Part shown: positions 35,831 to 45,596 of the stretch, piece by piece
Layout: the number at the start of each line of letters is the position of its first letter
Numbering within the stretch: position 1 is the first letter of the stretch
NCBI GenBank assembly: GCA_017450125.1
Contig: JAFSWZ010000010.1
Coordinates: 62,001-126,000, forward strand
Length of the DNA stretch: 64,000 bases
From: Synergistaceae bacterium
Lineage (GTDB): Bacteria; Synergistota; Synergistia; Synergistales; Aminobacteriaceae
Reading direction: 5' to 3'
Notes under the pieces: generated by a model
The model's database searches: none
What the model saw: the letters and a program-made list of their open reading frames with translations, nothing else
What the model was told of the DNA's origin: nothing
Position numbers and translations under genes: made by a program

Positions 35831-36332
35831 GGCACGAAGCGGCTTCACGCTTCTCGAGATACTGATAGTCCTGCTGATAATCGGCATGATGGCTTCAGTG
35901 GCAATACCGCAAATGTCAGCACAGTTCGAGCCGCCCTCAGCAGAACTTCAGAGGATGTTCGAGGAGGCAGGAGACCGTGCACTGGGCGGAACGTCGCTGA
36001 GGCTCTCGGTGAACGACGACAACCCGCGCCGTCGCGGAGAGATCGTTGTTGAGGCACTGCTCAAGAAGGAAGAGCCTGCGGACAGCCTGAGTGCGTTTCT
36101 CGGGACGGACAAGAACAAGCCGCCGGTTCTCGAGTGGCAGAAGATAAAGCTCAGGAATGTTCCGAAAGACGACGGATGGAGGTTCAACCCGCGAATAATC
36201 TACTTCTACAAGGACGGTTCGTGTTCGCCCGCAAGAATCTCGAACGCTCCGCCGAACGTCTCGGACTTCGACGCAGATGAGTACGTGCTCACAGTTACGG
36301 GATACTGCATGAAGCTGGAGAAGAGCAATTAG
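35823..36332 (+). CDS. gspH: Minor pseudopilin, GspH-like
   Basis: 169 residues, with Ser-Gly-Phe-Thr-Leu-Leu-Glu-Ile-Leu-Ile peptidase site and helix, and a larger globular domain than GspI. Located directly after gspG, overlapping it by 8 bases, as H usually is. Contains a Cys pair in the last 30 residues that could form a disulfide. Last gene of the operon. Confidence 0.78.
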   Translation: MTRARSGFTLLEILIVLLIIGMMASVAIPQMSAQFEPPSAELQRMFEEAGDRALGGTSLRLSVNDDNPRRRGEIVVEALLKKEEPADSLSAFLGTDKNKPPVLEWQKIKLRNVPKDDGWRFNPRIIYFYKDGSCSPARISNAPPNVSDFDADEYVLTVTGYCMKLEKSN

Positions 36333-36335
36333 GTT

Positions 36336-36369
36336 TCTCCCTCTCGGACAAAACGGGAGGGAGATTTTG
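36336..36369 (+). terminator. Terminator of the gsp operon
   Basis: Eleven-pair stem (36336-36346 with 36354-36364, including one G-U pair), 7-nt loop, then TTTTGTT. It directly follows gspH. Confidence 0.85.
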
Positions 36370-36374
36370 TTATC

Positions 36375-36383
36375 TGGTATAAT
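36375..36383 (+). promoter_or_regulatory. Extended -10 promoter for the nucleoside kinase operon
   Basis: TGGTATAAT, a perfect extended -10, just after the gsp terminator and 43 bases before the kinase TTG start. The same nonamer occurs on the minus strand at 15735-15743. Confidence 0.55.
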
Positions 36384-36426
36384 CGCATAATTCTCACACA
36401 CAATCATTCTCAAAGGAGCTAATAAT

Positions 36427-37065
36427 TTGGGTCAGATACAAATCATCGTTGAAGGCATGACCGCAAGCGGCAAATCCACAATCGTTAATCTGCTCTCCGA
36501 ACGCTTAGGCTTCAAGATAATGCCCGAAGAGTTCAGAGACCCGCTGGATCTTCTGAGCCGCTTCCACCACGACAACCGCTGGGCATTCCCGATGCAGCTC
36601 AACTTCCTCGTAACACGTTTTGCGCAGTACATGTGCGCGAGCGAGGAGGAGAACTACATACTAGACAGAAGCATATTCGGCGACAAGGTCTACGCGATGC
36701 TGTACTACAGGCAGGGAACATTCAAGGACAGCCAGCTGGGGTGCTACTTGACGCTTTATGACTCACTCTTGCGTTACGTGAAGAAGCCGAGACTTCTGGT
36801 GCTGGTGAAATGCGGGTTCGACGAGATAATGAGGCGCATACACTCACGAGGCAGGCAGGACGAGATAGATGCCGGTGCTGAATACTGGAAGTCCCTCTAT
36901 GATGCATACATGCCGTTTCTGGATTTCATGAAGTCCGAGCTTTCCGATGATCTGAACTACATAGAGCTTGACCTCTCAGACCCTGCGTTCATTCACACGC
37001 CCTCAATGGTTGATGCATTCCTCGCAAACGTCAAGTCATACTTCCCGGAGCGCAGATTATCATGA
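36427..37065 (+). CDS. Deoxynucleoside kinase family protein
   Basis: 212 residues, P-loop deoxynucleoside kinase (dAK/dGK/dCK-like) phosphorylating deoxynucleosides for salvage. Walker A reads Gly-Met-Thr-Ala-Ser-Gly-Lys-Ser-Thr near residue 10-18; Leu-Asp-Arg-Ser-Ile-Phe near 77 is the family Asp-Arg-Ser motif; a basic lid Arg-Arg-Ile-His-Ser-Arg-Gly-Arg occurs near 137. Start is TTG with AAAGGAG eight bases upstream. Specific substrate cannot be read from sequence. Confidence 0.82.
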   Translation: MGQIQIIVEGMTASGKSTIVNLLSERLGFKIMPEEFRDPLDLLSRFHHDNRWAFPMQLNFLVTRFAQYMCASEEENYILDRSIFGDKVYAMLYYRQGTFKDSQLGCYLTLYDSLLRYVKKPRLLVLVKCGFDEIMRRIHSRGRQDEIDAGAEYWKSLYDAYMPFLDFMKSELSDDLNYIELDLSDPAFIHTPSMVDAFLANVKSYFPERRLS

Positions 37066-37817
37066 ATGTACGTGAACTCCTTGAACACGCAGACAGTTTT
37101 GCGCCCCTTTCGCTTGCTGAGGAGTGGGACAATCCCGGCCTTCTCGTGGGAAGTTACGCTGCGGAGGTCAGGAAGATTGCTGTAGCTCTTGACGCAGTCC
37201 GCGAGGCAGTAATAGCGTCTGCAGATGAAGGGTGCAACGTCTTGGTGTGCCATCACCCGCTGATATTCCGTCCCGCAAGGAGGGTAACGGACGACACGGA
37301 GCAGGGCAGAACGATAATCGAGGCAATACGCCGGAACGTGAATATCATTGCGCTTCACACGAACTGGGACAAAGCCGCCGGAGGAGTGAACGACACATTA
37401 GCTTCACTGCTCGGCCTGAAAGACACCGAGCCGATGGACAGCTTTGGTGTTGTCGGGAAACTTTCCGTGCCGATGTACCGTCCTGCGTTTGCTGAACACG
37501 TCAAAGTTTCGTGGGGACTGTCTCACCTCGACTTGTACGGACAGCCCGCTAGGATTTCGCGCGTCGCACTGTGCGGAGGAGCAGGTGCGGAGTTCTGGCG
37601 CGAGGCCAAGAGCAGGGGAGCAGACATATACCTTACTGCAGACATGAAGTATCACGACATCTCTGACGCTGTGAACGAGGGGCTTTCTGTTGCGCTGGCA
37701 TGTCATGGCGAAATGGAGAGGGCATCGCTTCCTGCCCTTGCCGAAAAGTTATCGCAGTGCGGAACAGAGACAGTCATTGTTGACGTTAAGGCACTGCCTT
37801 TACCGCTGAGAATATAG
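37062..37817 (+). CDS. Nif3-like dinuclear metal center protein
   Basis: 251 residues of the NIF3/YqfO family, a metal-binding toroid often labelled GTP cyclohydrolase 1 type 2; function not settled. Conserved: Trp-Asp-Asn-Pro-Gly-Leu-Leu-Val-Gly near 23-31, Cys-His-His-Pro-Leu-Ile-Phe near 64 (metal-binding His), and the C-terminal Gly-His-Gly-Glu-like Cys-His-Gly-Glu-Met-Glu. Its ATG overlaps the kinase stop (ATGA). Confidence 0.9.
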   Translation: MNVRELLEHADSFAPLSLAEEWDNPGLLVGSYAAEVRKIAVALDAVREAVIASADEGCNVLVCHHPLIFRPARRVTDDTEQGRTIIEAIRRNVNIIALHTNWDKAAGGVNDTLASLLGLKDTEPMDSFGVVGKLSVPMYRPAFAEHVKVSWGLSHLDLYGQPARISRVALCGGAGAEFWREAKSRGADIYLTADMKYHDISDAVNEGLSVALACHGEMERASLPALAEKLSQCGTETVIVDVKALPLPLRI

Positions 37818-37830
37818 GAGATTTATCATA

Positions 37831-38853
37831 ATGAAATTACGAGTATTGAGCCTTATGAGACCGACGGGGCCGCTTCATCTTGGCCACATGGCCGGAGCAC
37901 TGAGCAATTTCGTCCGCCTGCAGAACGACGACAAGTACGACTGCTTTTACGGCATCGCAGACTGGCACGCCCTGACCTCCAACTACGAGGACAGCGCGAA
38001 CACTGCCGAATACACATACACTGCGCTTCTGGACTGGCTTGCGGTAGGACTAGACCCCGAGAAATCCCCGCTGTTCGTTCAGTCGCATATTCCCCAGCAC
38101 GCGGAATTAGCCCTAGCACTGGGAATGATTACGCCACTGGGCTGGCTCTACAGAAATCCCACGTACAAGGAACAGCTCCAGAACATCGCCAATAAGGATT
38201 TGGGCACGTATGGTTTTCTCGGTTACCCCGTGCTGATGGCGGCAGATATTCTGCTGTACAAGGCATCGCTTGTGCCGGTAGGTGAGGATCAGAGCGCGCA
38301 CCTTGAGATTTCCCGTGAACTTGTGAGACGCTTCAACAACTTCTTCGGCGAGAATCTGCTTGTTGAACCTCAGCCGATGTTTACGGCTTTCCCGAAAGTT
38401 CCCGGCATCGACGGACGCAAGATGAGCAAATCCTACGGCAACGCGCTGGAGATTTCGGAGAGCGCGGACTCTATGTGGCAGAAGCTCCGCACAATGATGA
38501 CTGACCCGGCAAGAATGCGGCGCACTGACCCCGGCGACCCGGAGAAATGTCCTGTGTGGGATCTGCACAAAGTCTTCAACCCAGACGAATCGGAGAAGGC
38601 CGAACTCTGCGAGGGCTGCAGGACTGCGGGCATAGGGTGCATTGACTGCAAGAAGAGGCTGAACGCGCACATTCAGGAGATGATGACTCCTGTCCGTGAA
38701 CGCCGGGCCAAGTACGAGGGCAAGACTTCTCTGCTCGACGAGATTCTTGCTGACGGTGCGGAACGTGCGGGACGTGTTGCGCGCGAGACGATGAGCGAAG
38801 TTTATCCTGCGATGGGGCTGCTTGTGAACCCTAAGAGAGTCAATGAGGCTTAA
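37831..38853 (+). CDS. trpS: Tryptophanyl-tRNA synthetase
   Basis: Charges tRNA-Trp; class I synthetase, 340 residues. HIGH-type motif Pro-Leu-His-Leu-Gly-His near 14-19, and Lys-Met-Ser-Lys-Ser near 202 (Gly-Arg-Lys-Met-Ser-Lys-Ser-Tyr-Gly-Asn). AGGAG lies upstream of the ATG. Ends with rluB start 11 bases inside. Confidence 0.97.
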   Translation: MKLRVLSLMRPTGPLHLGHMAGALSNFVRLQNDDKYDCFYGIADWHALTSNYEDSANTAEYTYTALLDWLAVGLDPEKSPLFVQSHIPQHAELALALGMITPLGWLYRNPTYKEQLQNIANKDLGTYGFLGYPVLMAADILLYKASLVPVGEDQSAHLEISRELVRRFNNFFGENLLVEPQPMFTAFPKVPGIDGRKMSKSYGNALEISESADSMWQKLRTMMTDPARMRRTDPGDPEKCPVWDLHKVFNPDESEKAELCEGCRTAGIGCIDCKKRLNAHIQEMMTPVRERRAKYEGKTSLLDEILADGAERAGRVARETMSEVYPAMGLLVNPKRVNEA

Positions 38854-39559
38854 TGCGTTCGTCGCGTCGTGCGGAGCTGCCTCGAGGCGCAAGGCAGAAA
38901 CCCTCATCCTCGAGGGCAGAATACACGTCAACGGCAAAATAGTTCTCGCGCCGTTCTTTCAGGTTGACCCGGAGAACGACACGGTTACCCTTGACCGCAA
39001 ACCTCTCACCCTCAGCGAGCACGTCTATTACGTCATCAACAAACCCGCAGGTTACGTGTGCGCAGTCAGCGACAAGTATGACCCTGTCGTCGTTGACCTC
39101 ATCCCCGAACACAAGGGAAGGCTGTACCCGGTCGGCCGTCTTGACCGTGAGAGCGAAGGCCTCTTGATCCTCACGAATGACGGCGAGTTCACACAGAGCA
39201 TCCTTCACCCCTCGAACGAGATCCGCAAGGAGTATGAAGCACTCCTCAACATCCCCATCAACGCCAAACAGTTAGCGCGCTGGCGGAAAGGCTTCGAGCT
39301 TGAGGGAGGACACCGCGTGAAGCCGATAACCATTAAGGTGATTGACCGCGAACCCGCAGGACAGTGGGTGAGTGTGGTGATCGTCGAGGGACTGAAGCGC
39401 GAAGTCAGGCTGATGGCACGCGAGGCAGGTTTCAGGGTAGAGAGGCTGATACGGAGGCGCATAGGAGGGATGGTGTTAGAGAGCCTGAAAGCCGGAGAGT
39501 ACGTGAATTTGTCTTTTTCCGGCCTGTACTCTAAAATATTTGACGGCGGAAAAATCTAA
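38843..39559 (+). CDS. rluB: 23S rRNA pseudouridine synthase, RluB/RsuA family
   Basis: 238 residues. N-terminal S4 domain (about 1-60), then the synthase domain with catalytic Gly-Arg-Leu-Asp-Arg-Glu-Ser-Glu-Gly-Leu-Leu-Ile-Leu-Thr-Asn-Asp-Gly near 99-115. Family members act on 23S (RluB/E/F) or 16S rRNA (RsuA); exact target not decided. Start overlaps trpS. Confidence 0.88.
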   Translation: MRLNAFVASCGAASRRKAETLILEGRIHVNGKIVLAPFFQVDPENDTVTLDRKPLTLSEHVYYVINKPAGYVCAVSDKYDPVVVDLIPEHKGRLYPVGRLDRESEGLLILTNDGEFTQSILHPSNEIRKEYEALLNIPINAKQLARWRKGFELEGGHRVKPITIKVIDREPAGQWVSVVIVEGLKREVRLMAREAGFRVERLIRRRIGGMVLESLKAGEYVNLSFSGLYSKIFDGGKI

Positions 39560-39596
39560 TCCACAAGCAACTTTTTCACAGAAGGGGGCATAGTCC

Positions 39597-40487
39597 GTGA
39601 GTGAGATAGATGAGAAATCCCGCGAACTGATCAAGACCAGAATAATCAGCAAGATGAAGGACATAAAATCATTCCCGCAGTTCGTTATGGAGACGATGAG
39701 AAAACTTAATGACCCCGAAAGCAATGCTGCGGACGTGGCGCAAAGCCTTTCACGAGATGAAGGGCTGGTTCTGCGCATCCTGAAGCTGGCAAATTCGGCG
39801 GCCTACGGAATGACCCGCAACATCTCCAACATTTCGGAGGCAATCGCGCTTCTGGGCTATAAGAGCGTCAGCAACATCATTCTTGCGGCGACGGTGTATT
39901 CAGCGATGGACAAGGGGCTTTCCGGCTACGCGCTCGACAGGGGCGAACTCTGGAGGCATTCGCTGATGGTTGCGTACACTTCACGGCATCTTGCGCAGGT
40001 AACTGGTGCTGTTAGCTCTGAGGATGCGTACGTAGGAGGTTTGCTTCACGACATCGGCAAGGTCATACTGAATGACTATGTGCGTTTCGGGTACGGAATC
40101 ATCGTGAAGATGGTTGAGGAAAAGCATATGCCCTTCACTGAAGCGGAATGCCAGGTGCTGGGTTTCGACCACGCAGAGATAGGCGAAGTGCTCATAGGCA
40201 AGTGGGACATGCCGGAAGCGTACCGTCTCGCAGTAGCCTACCACCACAAACCCAACGAACTCCCCGAAGACAAGAAGCAGTACCAGCCTCTGCTTGACGT
40301 TGTAACCGTCGCAAACACGATATGCCTGATGCTGGGTATAGGGTTAGGAGCTGACGGCCTGCAGTCGTACATGTTCCCCGAACCGATCGAGAGGCTGGGC
40401 ATCAAGAACTTTGACGTTCTGCTCTCAGAGATGATTGATTTCGCCGGAAACGTTGCTGCGGATATGGGCGACATGTCGGGGCTGTAG
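39597..40487 (+). CDS. HDOD domain protein
   Basis: 296 residues dominated by an HDOD domain (about 20-215), an HD-like module of regulatory proteins. The metal-binding HD signature is partly kept (Leu-Leu-His-Asp-Ile-Gly-Lys-Val near 150), followed by Asp-His-Ala-Glu-Ile-Gly and Tyr-His-His-Lys-Pro, so residual HD character is present. No second output domain. Start is GTG with AGGGGG nine bases upstream. Lies between rluB and cmk. Confidence 0.85.
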   Translation: MSEIDEKSRELIKTRIISKMKDIKSFPQFVMETMRKLNDPESNAADVAQSLSRDEGLVLRILKLANSAAYGMTRNISNISEAIALLGYKSVSNIILAATVYSAMDKGLSGYALDRGELWRHSLMVAYTSRHLAQVTGAVSSEDAYVGGLLHDIGKVILNDYVRFGYGIIVKMVEEKHMPFTEAECQVLGFDHAEIGEVLIGKWDMPEAYRLAVAYHHKPNELPEDKKQYQPLLDVVTVANTICLMLGIGLGADGLQSYMFPEPIERLGIKNFDVLLSEMIDFAGNVAADMGDMSGL

Positions 40488-40490
40488 AAA

Positions 40491-41150
40491 TTGCCGTACG
40501 TAATCACGATAGACGGTCCTGCAGGTGCAGGCAAAAGCTCCGTCGCTAAGGATGTTGCGCGCGAGCTGGGCATCAACTACCTCGACACCGGCGCAATTTA
40601 TCGCGCAATAGCCCTCCTTCTGGCCAAGTCCGAAGTCAGTCCCGACAATGAAGAGTTCTTGCGCGAAGCATTGAGTGAAATCCGCGTTGAGCTCAAGGAC
40701 GGCAGGGTTCTCGTGAATGACTTTGACGTTAGCGGAGAGATACGCACGCCGGAAGTCGACGAACTTGCCTCTGTGTATTCGGCTGTACCTGCGGTGAGAG
40801 AAGCACTGCTGGGGCTTCAGCAGGAGCAGGAGAAGCACGGCTCAATAGTCGCGGAAGGCCGTGATGTCGGGAGCGTGGTTTTCCCGAAAGCACGGGTAAA
40901 GTTCTTCATCACAGCAAGCCCCGAAGCCCGCGCAAGACGCAGATACCTCGAACGCATCAGCAAGGGCAGACCCGCAGACTACGGCGAGATACTTTCGGCG
41001 ATAATCGAGCGCGACAAGAACGACTCCAGCCGTGAGACCGCACCTCTGACAGTGCCGGAAGGAGCTATATACCTCGACACATCGGACATGACGGAGCAGG
41101 AAGCCGCAGAATTTATCATCAAGCAAGTTAAGGCAGAAATACAATCATGA
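40491..41150 (+). CDS. cmk: Cytidylate kinase
   Basis: Phosphorylates CMP/dCMP. 219 residues; P-loop Gly-Pro-Ala-Gly-Ala-Gly-Lys-Ser-Ser near 9-17, Asp-Thr-Gly-Ala-Ile-Tyr-Arg-Ala, and Glu-Gly-Arg-Asp-Val-Gly-Ser-Val-Val-Phe-Pro near 121. Start is TTG four bases after the HDOD stop, with only a weak GGGG site upstream. Confidence 0.95.
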   Translation: MPYVITIDGPAGAGKSSVAKDVARELGINYLDTGAIYRAIALLLAKSEVSPDNEEFLREALSEIRVELKDGRVLVNDFDVSGEIRTPEVDELASVYSAVPAVREALLGLQQEQEKHGSIVAEGRDVGSVVFPKARVKFFITASPEARARRRYLERISKGRPADYGEILSAIIERDKNDSSRETAPLTVPEGAIYLDTSDMTEQEAAEFIIKQVKAEIQS

Positions 41151-41782
41151 AGACTGGACAGAACAAAATCTTTTACGCAATCGTTCGCAATTTCCTCAAG
41201 GCATTACTTATAATCTGGAACAGATGCTCCGCAAAGTGGAAGTTCAGGCTTCCCGATAATGAACGTTTCATCGTAGCCTGCAACCACGCGAGCAACCTTG
41301 ACCCCGTAATAGTCGGGTGTTTTTTCCCGAGACGTTTAAGGTACTTCGCGAAGGAGGAGCTTTTCACGAACCGTATTTTCAGCGCAATAATCCGCGCTCT
41401 CGGTGCTGTGCCTGTCTCGAGGCAAAGCAATGCCAGTGCCGCCGGAGCGTTAAAGGGTTTCATGAAGCTTTATCAGGAAGGAAGCGACGTGCTGATATTC
41501 CCTGAAGGCGGGAGGACTCTCGACGGGAAATTACAGCCGCTTGAAGCCGGAGTGGCATTAATCGCGGCACACGAACACGCGCCGATACTTCCTGCGTTCA
41601 TTCACGGTTCGTTCAAGTCGATGCCTCCCGGAGCGGTGTTCATCAAGCCCACGAAACTGCGCATAACTTTCGGCGAGCCTCTGAGGTTCAGCGACGAGGT
41701 CTACAAGAGCAGGGACGGCCGCAAAATCATCATGGACAGCCTCAATGATGCAATGAAGCAGCTTGAAGCGGAGGTTAAGTGA
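41147..41782 (+). CDS. plsC: 1-acyl-sn-glycerol-3-phosphate acyltransferase
   Basis: Makes phosphatidic acid at the inner membrane. 211 residues with an N-terminal amphipathic/hydrophobic segment, catalytic Asn-His-Ala-Ser-Asn-Leu-Asp-Pro (NHxxxxD) near 46-53, and Phe-Pro-Glu-Gly-Gly-Arg-Thr near 118. ATG overlaps the cmk stop (ATGA). Confidence 0.93.
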   Translation: MKTGQNKIFYAIVRNFLKALLIIWNRCSAKWKFRLPDNERFIVACNHASNLDPVIVGCFFPRRLRYFAKEELFTNRIFSAIIRALGAVPVSRQSNASAAGALKGFMKLYQEGSDVLIFPEGGRTLDGKLQPLEAGVALIAAHEHAPILPAFIHGSFKSMPPGAVFIKPTKLRITFGEPLRFSDEVYKSRDGRKIIMDSLNDAMKQLEAEVK

Positions 41783-41785
41783 AGA

Positions 41786-42673
41786 ATGTTCTTGAGCATG
41801 ACAGGTTTCGGCAGTGCGTCCCGTGAATTTTCGTGGGGCACTGTATTAGTGGAGATTACCTCAGTCAACCATAAGTTTCAGGACTTTTCAGCACGTCTTC
41901 CAAGAGAGCTATCATCCCTCGAAAACAGAATCATCAACCTTCTGCGCGGCTCAATCTCTCGCGGCAAGGTCAAGCTGTCCGCCGAAATAACATGGAATCC
42001 CGGAGCACATATCCCAGTTCTCGACGAGGAAGGGCTAATCAACCTCTTCAATCAGGTGCGCAAGATAGCCAAGCGCAACCACATGGAACAGCCTACTGAC
42101 ATAACGAGCTTTCTGCTGATTCCGGGAGTGTACGACGACCACAGCAACCTTGCGGAACAGGAAGCACGTTCGAGGCCGGAAGTGTGGGACCTTGTGGTGA
42201 TGGATGCTGTGAAGTCCCTGCAGGACACTAAGGAAGCCGAAGGCCAGAAGCTCAAAGCGAAAGTAGCCGCAGACCTTGACCTTCTGCTGAAGATAATCGA
42301 GGCACTCAACGAACGCTGGAAGGATGCCAGCACGGAAGCTATAGAGTCCCTCCGCACACGCATCGAAAACGTCATGGAACATTACAGCCTAGAGATTGAC
42401 GAGGCACGGATAGCGCAGGAAGTTTCGCTGATGTCGGACAGGTGGGATGTGTCGGAAGAACTCGTGAGGCTCGAGGCACACACGGAGAAGTTCCGGCAGG
42501 TTATGGAGCTTACCGAACCGTCGGGGAAAAGGCTGGACTTCTTGATTCAGGAGATGAACCGCGAGATAAACACAATGGGCAGCAAGGTCAACGATGCACA
42601 GTTCAGGTGGGGAGTAGTCGAGGCGAAATCATGCATAGAGAGAATGCGGGAACAAATCCAGAACATCGAGTGA
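41786..42673 (+). CDS. YicC family endoribonuclease-like protein
   Basis: 295 residues of the YicC/YloC stress-induced family, reported to be an endoribonuclease acting on RNA. N-terminus Ser-Met-Thr-Gly-Phe-Gly and C-terminal Gly-Lys-Lys/Arg-Leu-Asp-Phe-Leu-Ile-Gln-Glu-Met-Asn-Arg-Glu (DUF1732) are diagnostic. Directly upstream of gmk, its usual neighbour. Confidence 0.92.
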   Translation: MFLSMTGFGSASREFSWGTVLVEITSVNHKFQDFSARLPRELSSLENRIINLLRGSISRGKVKLSAEITWNPGAHIPVLDEEGLINLFNQVRKIAKRNHMEQPTDITSFLLIPGVYDDHSNLAEQEARSRPEVWDLVVMDAVKSLQDTKEAEGQKLKAKVAADLDLLLKIIEALNERWKDASTEAIESLRTRIENVMEHYSLEIDEARIAQEVSLMSDRWDVSEELVRLEAHTEKFRQVMELTEPSGKRLDFLIQEMNREINTMGSKVNDAQFRWGVVEAKSCIERMREQIQNIE

Positions 42674-43218
42674 GAGGGAAACTGTTTGTGCTTTCCGGGC
42701 CGAGCGGTGCGGGCAAAGGCACTCTCCGCGAGAAAGCCCTGAAGGACATCGCTAATCTCGTGTACTCAATCTCCTGCACGACGCGGCGGCCAAGACCCGG
42801 CGAGACTGACGGAGTGGAGTACAGGTTCATCACGCACGAAACGTTCACGGAGTGGGTGAATCAGGGGCTGTTCCTCGAGTACGCACACGTTCATGATGAC
42901 ATGTACGGGACGCTGAAGGCTGACGTTATGCGCGAGCTCGAAGCCGGAAAGAACGTACTGCTTGAAATCGACGTACAGGGAGCACTGCAGGTGAGGGAGA
43001 AGATTCCTGAAGCAGTGCTGGTGTTCGTTGACGTGCCTTCTGTTGAGGAGCTTGAACGCCGTCTGCGGAGCAGGCACACCGAGACGGAAGAGGCATTGCG
43101 TACGCGTCTGACTAACGCAGTCAAGGAGCTCGGCCTCAAAGGCGAGTATGACCGCGTAATCGTGAATGATGACCTTGATTCGGCGTGCGAAGAGCTCAGG
43201 CGGGTAATCACATCATGA
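42631..43218 (+). CDS. gmk: Guanylate kinase
   Basis: GMP to GDP. About 195 residues; P-loop Gly-Pro-Ser-Gly-Ala-Gly-Lys-Gly-Thr near residues 22-30, Thr-Thr-Arg-Arg-Pro-Arg-Pro-Gly-Glu, and Ile-Asp-Val-Gln-Gly-Ala. Start uncertain: ATG at 42631 (with GAGG seven bases upstream, 43-base overlap with yicC) or GTG at 42670, which overlaps the yicC stop. The former gives the usual length. Confidence 0.94.
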   Translation: MHRENAGTNPEHRVRGKLFVLSGPSGAGKGTLREKALKDIANLVYSISCTTRRPRPGETDGVEYRFITHETFTEWVNQGLFLEYAHVHDDMYGTLKADVMRELEAGKNVLLEIDVQGALQVREKIPEAVLVFVDVPSVEELERRLRSRHTETEEALRTRLTNAVKELGLKGEYDRVIVNDDLDSACEELRRVITS

Positions 43219-43655
43219 GCATCGACAGGCTTTCACGGTGGGTGTTCTTCTGCGCCGGGATAATCGGAGCAATCTTCGCGGCATACATGTTCTACACGCG
43301 GAAAACTGCAGAAGGTGCTGCGTGCCTTGCGGGTGCTGTCGGTCTGCTGAACTTCGCGACAAGGTACAGCCCCGACAAGCCAGCCTCGAACGACGCTCAG
43401 GATGACAGCGACCTTCACGACTTGGCCATACTCGTGGCTGACATTGCCGCAATGAGCCTCCAGAACATAGGCCGTACAGTTCCGCCGACGACGAGGGAGA
43501 TTGACGAGATAGAGGAGAAGCTCAACAAGTTTCTTGACGCAATGCCGGTAACTCCTTCCGAACGTGAGGAGATTGCGGAGAAGTTTTCTGCGGCAAGGGA
43601 CAAGGCCCGCCGTAACGGAGCAGGACGGGCAATAATGAGGAGCGCAAGGCTGTAG
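43215..43655 (+). CDS. Small membrane protein of unknown function
   Basis: 146 residues. Two short hydrophobic stretches (about 9-25 and 33-46) and a charged helical C-terminal half. Not RpoZ, which often follows gmk. The ATG overlaps the gmk stop (ATGA). The basic C-terminal segment could contact RNA or protein; no motif is recognised. Confidence 0.7.
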   Translation: MSIDRLSRWVFFCAGIIGAIFAAYMFYTRKTAEGAACLAGAVGLLNFATRYSPDKPASNDAQDDSDLHDLAILVADIAAMSLQNIGRTVPPTTREIDEIEEKLNKFLDAMPVTPSEREEIAEKFSAARDKARRNGAGRAIMRSARL

Positions 43656-43683
43656 AATCTTAGGGGGATAAAACCTATTTGAC

Positions 43684-45567
43684 ATGAACAGAGGACAAAA
43701 ATTTTCGGTATGGTATTTTCTCGGCGCATTGCTGGTGGCTTGGATGTTCGCGGAATACATCTATAAGCCGTGGACGGAAAGCAAGAGCGAAGTTCCCTAC
43801 AGCGAGTTTCTTGCGGATTTGACGAGCAGAGACATCGAGAACGTCGACATCACGGACTCGCGCATAACCTACACGCTCAAGGAATCAGCCTTAAGCCCCG
43901 ACAAGCGACCGATAGTTGACGGAAAAATACTCGGAACGCGCGCAAAGAAGCCCTCAGCCGTCAAGAGCGTAGTACGTGTAACAGACCCGTTCCTGATAGA
44001 GAGGCTTGCGAGCGGAGATATTACGTTCGGAGGGATTGCACAGCGGGACAGCCTGCTTGATATGCTGATGGGGATTCTCCTGCCAATGCTTCCGCTCGTG
44101 ATTATCTGGTACTTCATCTTCAGGAACATGCACGGAGGCGGAGGCGGCGGAGGAATCTTCTCGTTCGGCAAGAGCAGGGCAAAAGAACTTCAGGGAGAGA
44201 TGAGCGGCGTACACTTCAGCGACATCGGCGGTGCAGGTGAAGCAGAAGTAGAGTTGCGCGAGATAATTGACTTCCTGAAAGACCCGAAACGTTTTGACAG
44301 GTTCGGCGCGAAACTCCCAAGAGGCGTACTCCTTGTCGGCCCTCCCGGAACAGGAAAAACACTGCTCGCTAAGGCATGTGCGGGTGAAGCAGGAGTACCC
44401 TTCTTCTTCATCACCGGCTCGAGCTTCGTTGAAATGTTCGTCGGTGTCGGAGCGGCAAGAGTGCGCGACCTCTTTGACCAGGCCAAGCGCAAAGCACCGT
44501 GCATAATCTTTGTGGACGAGATTGACGCGATAGGGCAGTCGAGGATGCGGAACTTCAACAGCAACAGCGAGCAGGAAGCCACGCTGAACCAGTTACTCGC
44601 TGAGATGGACGGCTTCGAGCAGAATAACGGCGTTGTGATAATGGGAGCAACCAACAGGCCGGAGATTCTGGATCAGGCGTTGCTGAGGCCGGGAAGGTTT
44701 GACCGACAGATTCAGGTAGTGCTTCCGACAGAGGAAGGCAGAGAGGAGATACTCAAGATACACACGAAGAATCTCCCTCTTGCGCCGGAGATAGACTTGA
44801 AGGCCATCGCTAAGGTTACGCCGGGCTTCTCTGGAGCAGACCTCGCGAACATCGCCAATGAAGCATCACTCCTGGCCGCGCGCAGAAAAGCCGACAAGGT
44901 CAGCATGAATGATTTTGACCTCGCAATAGAACGCGTTGTCGCGGGACTGCAGAGGAAAACTCCCCTCACGCCCGAAGTCCGCAAGAAGGTAGCTTACCAC
45001 GAGACTGGACATGCGCTCGTTGCCTGTTACCTGCCGGGAACTGACCCGGTGCACAAGGTGAGCATAATTCCGACGACGAAGGGAGCACTGGGCTACACGA
45101 TGCAGAGGCCGAACGAGGATCATTACCTTGTCGGGGAAACGGAATTGCGTTCGCGTATGGCAGTGATGCTCGGCGGACGTGCGGCTGAACTGCTGGTGTT
45201 CTCTGAGGCCTCGACAGGTGCGTCTAACGACCTTGAGCGCGCGACAGAGACTGCACGGCGTATGGTCATTGAGTTCGGTATGTCCGCAGAGCTCGGGCCG
45301 GTGAGGTACGCTGCTCCGTCGATGATGTACCTTCACGGCGAATCAGGAGTCCGCAACGACGTGGGCGACGACACCTCAGAGAAGATTGACGCGGAGATAC
45401 GCCGTCTTGTCCTTGAGGCGCAGGAACAGGCACAAAGCATCCTCCGTGAACACGAGAAGCTGCTTCATGAAGTTGCGGGAGTACTGCAGGAGAAGGAAGT
45501 CATCAACCACGACGAGATTCAGGCGATGGTAGACAAAGAGAAAGAAGATAAGGGGGCAGAGGGTTAG
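43684..45567 (+). CDS. ftsH: ATP-dependent zinc metalloprotease FtsH
   Basis: Membrane-bound AAA+ protease for quality control. 627 residues: membrane helix (8-25), periplasmic loop, second helix (about 127-145), glycine-rich linker, AAA+ domain with Walker A Gly-Pro-Pro-Gly-Thr-Gly-Lys-Thr at 219-226 and the second-region Arg motif, then the peptidase domain with zinc motif His-Glu-Thr-Gly-His at 439-443. The nearest AGGGGG is 16 bases from the ATG, looser than usual. Confidence 0.97.
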   Translation: MNRGQKFSVWYFLGALLVAWMFAEYIYKPWTESKSEVPYSEFLADLTSRDIENVDITDSRITYTLKESALSPDKRPIVDGKILGTRAKKPSAVKSVVRVTDPFLIERLASGDITFGGIAQRDSLLDMLMGILLPMLPLVIIWYFIFRNMHGGGGGGGIFSFGKSRAKELQGEMSGVHFSDIGGAGEAEVELREIIDFLKDPKRFDRFGAKLPRGVLLVGPPGTGKTLLAKACAGEAGVPFFFITGSSFVEMFVGVGAARVRDLFDQAKRKAPCIIFVDEIDAIGQSRMRNFNSNSEQEATLNQLLAEMDGFEQNNGVVIMGATNRPEILDQALLRPGRFDRQIQVVLPTEEGREEILKIHTKNLPLAPEIDLKAIAKVTPGFSGADLANIANEASLLAARRKADKVSMNDFDLAIERVVAGLQRKTPLTPEVRKKVAYHETGHALVACYLPGTDPVHKVSIIPTTKGALGYTMQRPNEDHYLVGETELRSRMAVMLGGRAAELLVFSEASTGASNDLERATETARRMVIEFGMSAELGPVRYAAPSMMYLHGESGVRNDVGDDTSEKIDAEIRRLVLEAQEQAQSILREHEKLLHEVAGVLQEKEVINHDEIQAMVDKEKEDKGAEG

Positions 45568-45596
45568 CTGCTCCCTAGCCCCTCATCTATCATAAA

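Noticed and set aside
45552-45582. GC-rich imperfect hairpin between ftsH and the chemoreceptor gene
   Set aside because: Only eight pairs with an internal loop and no U-tract on either strand; not enough to call a terminator.
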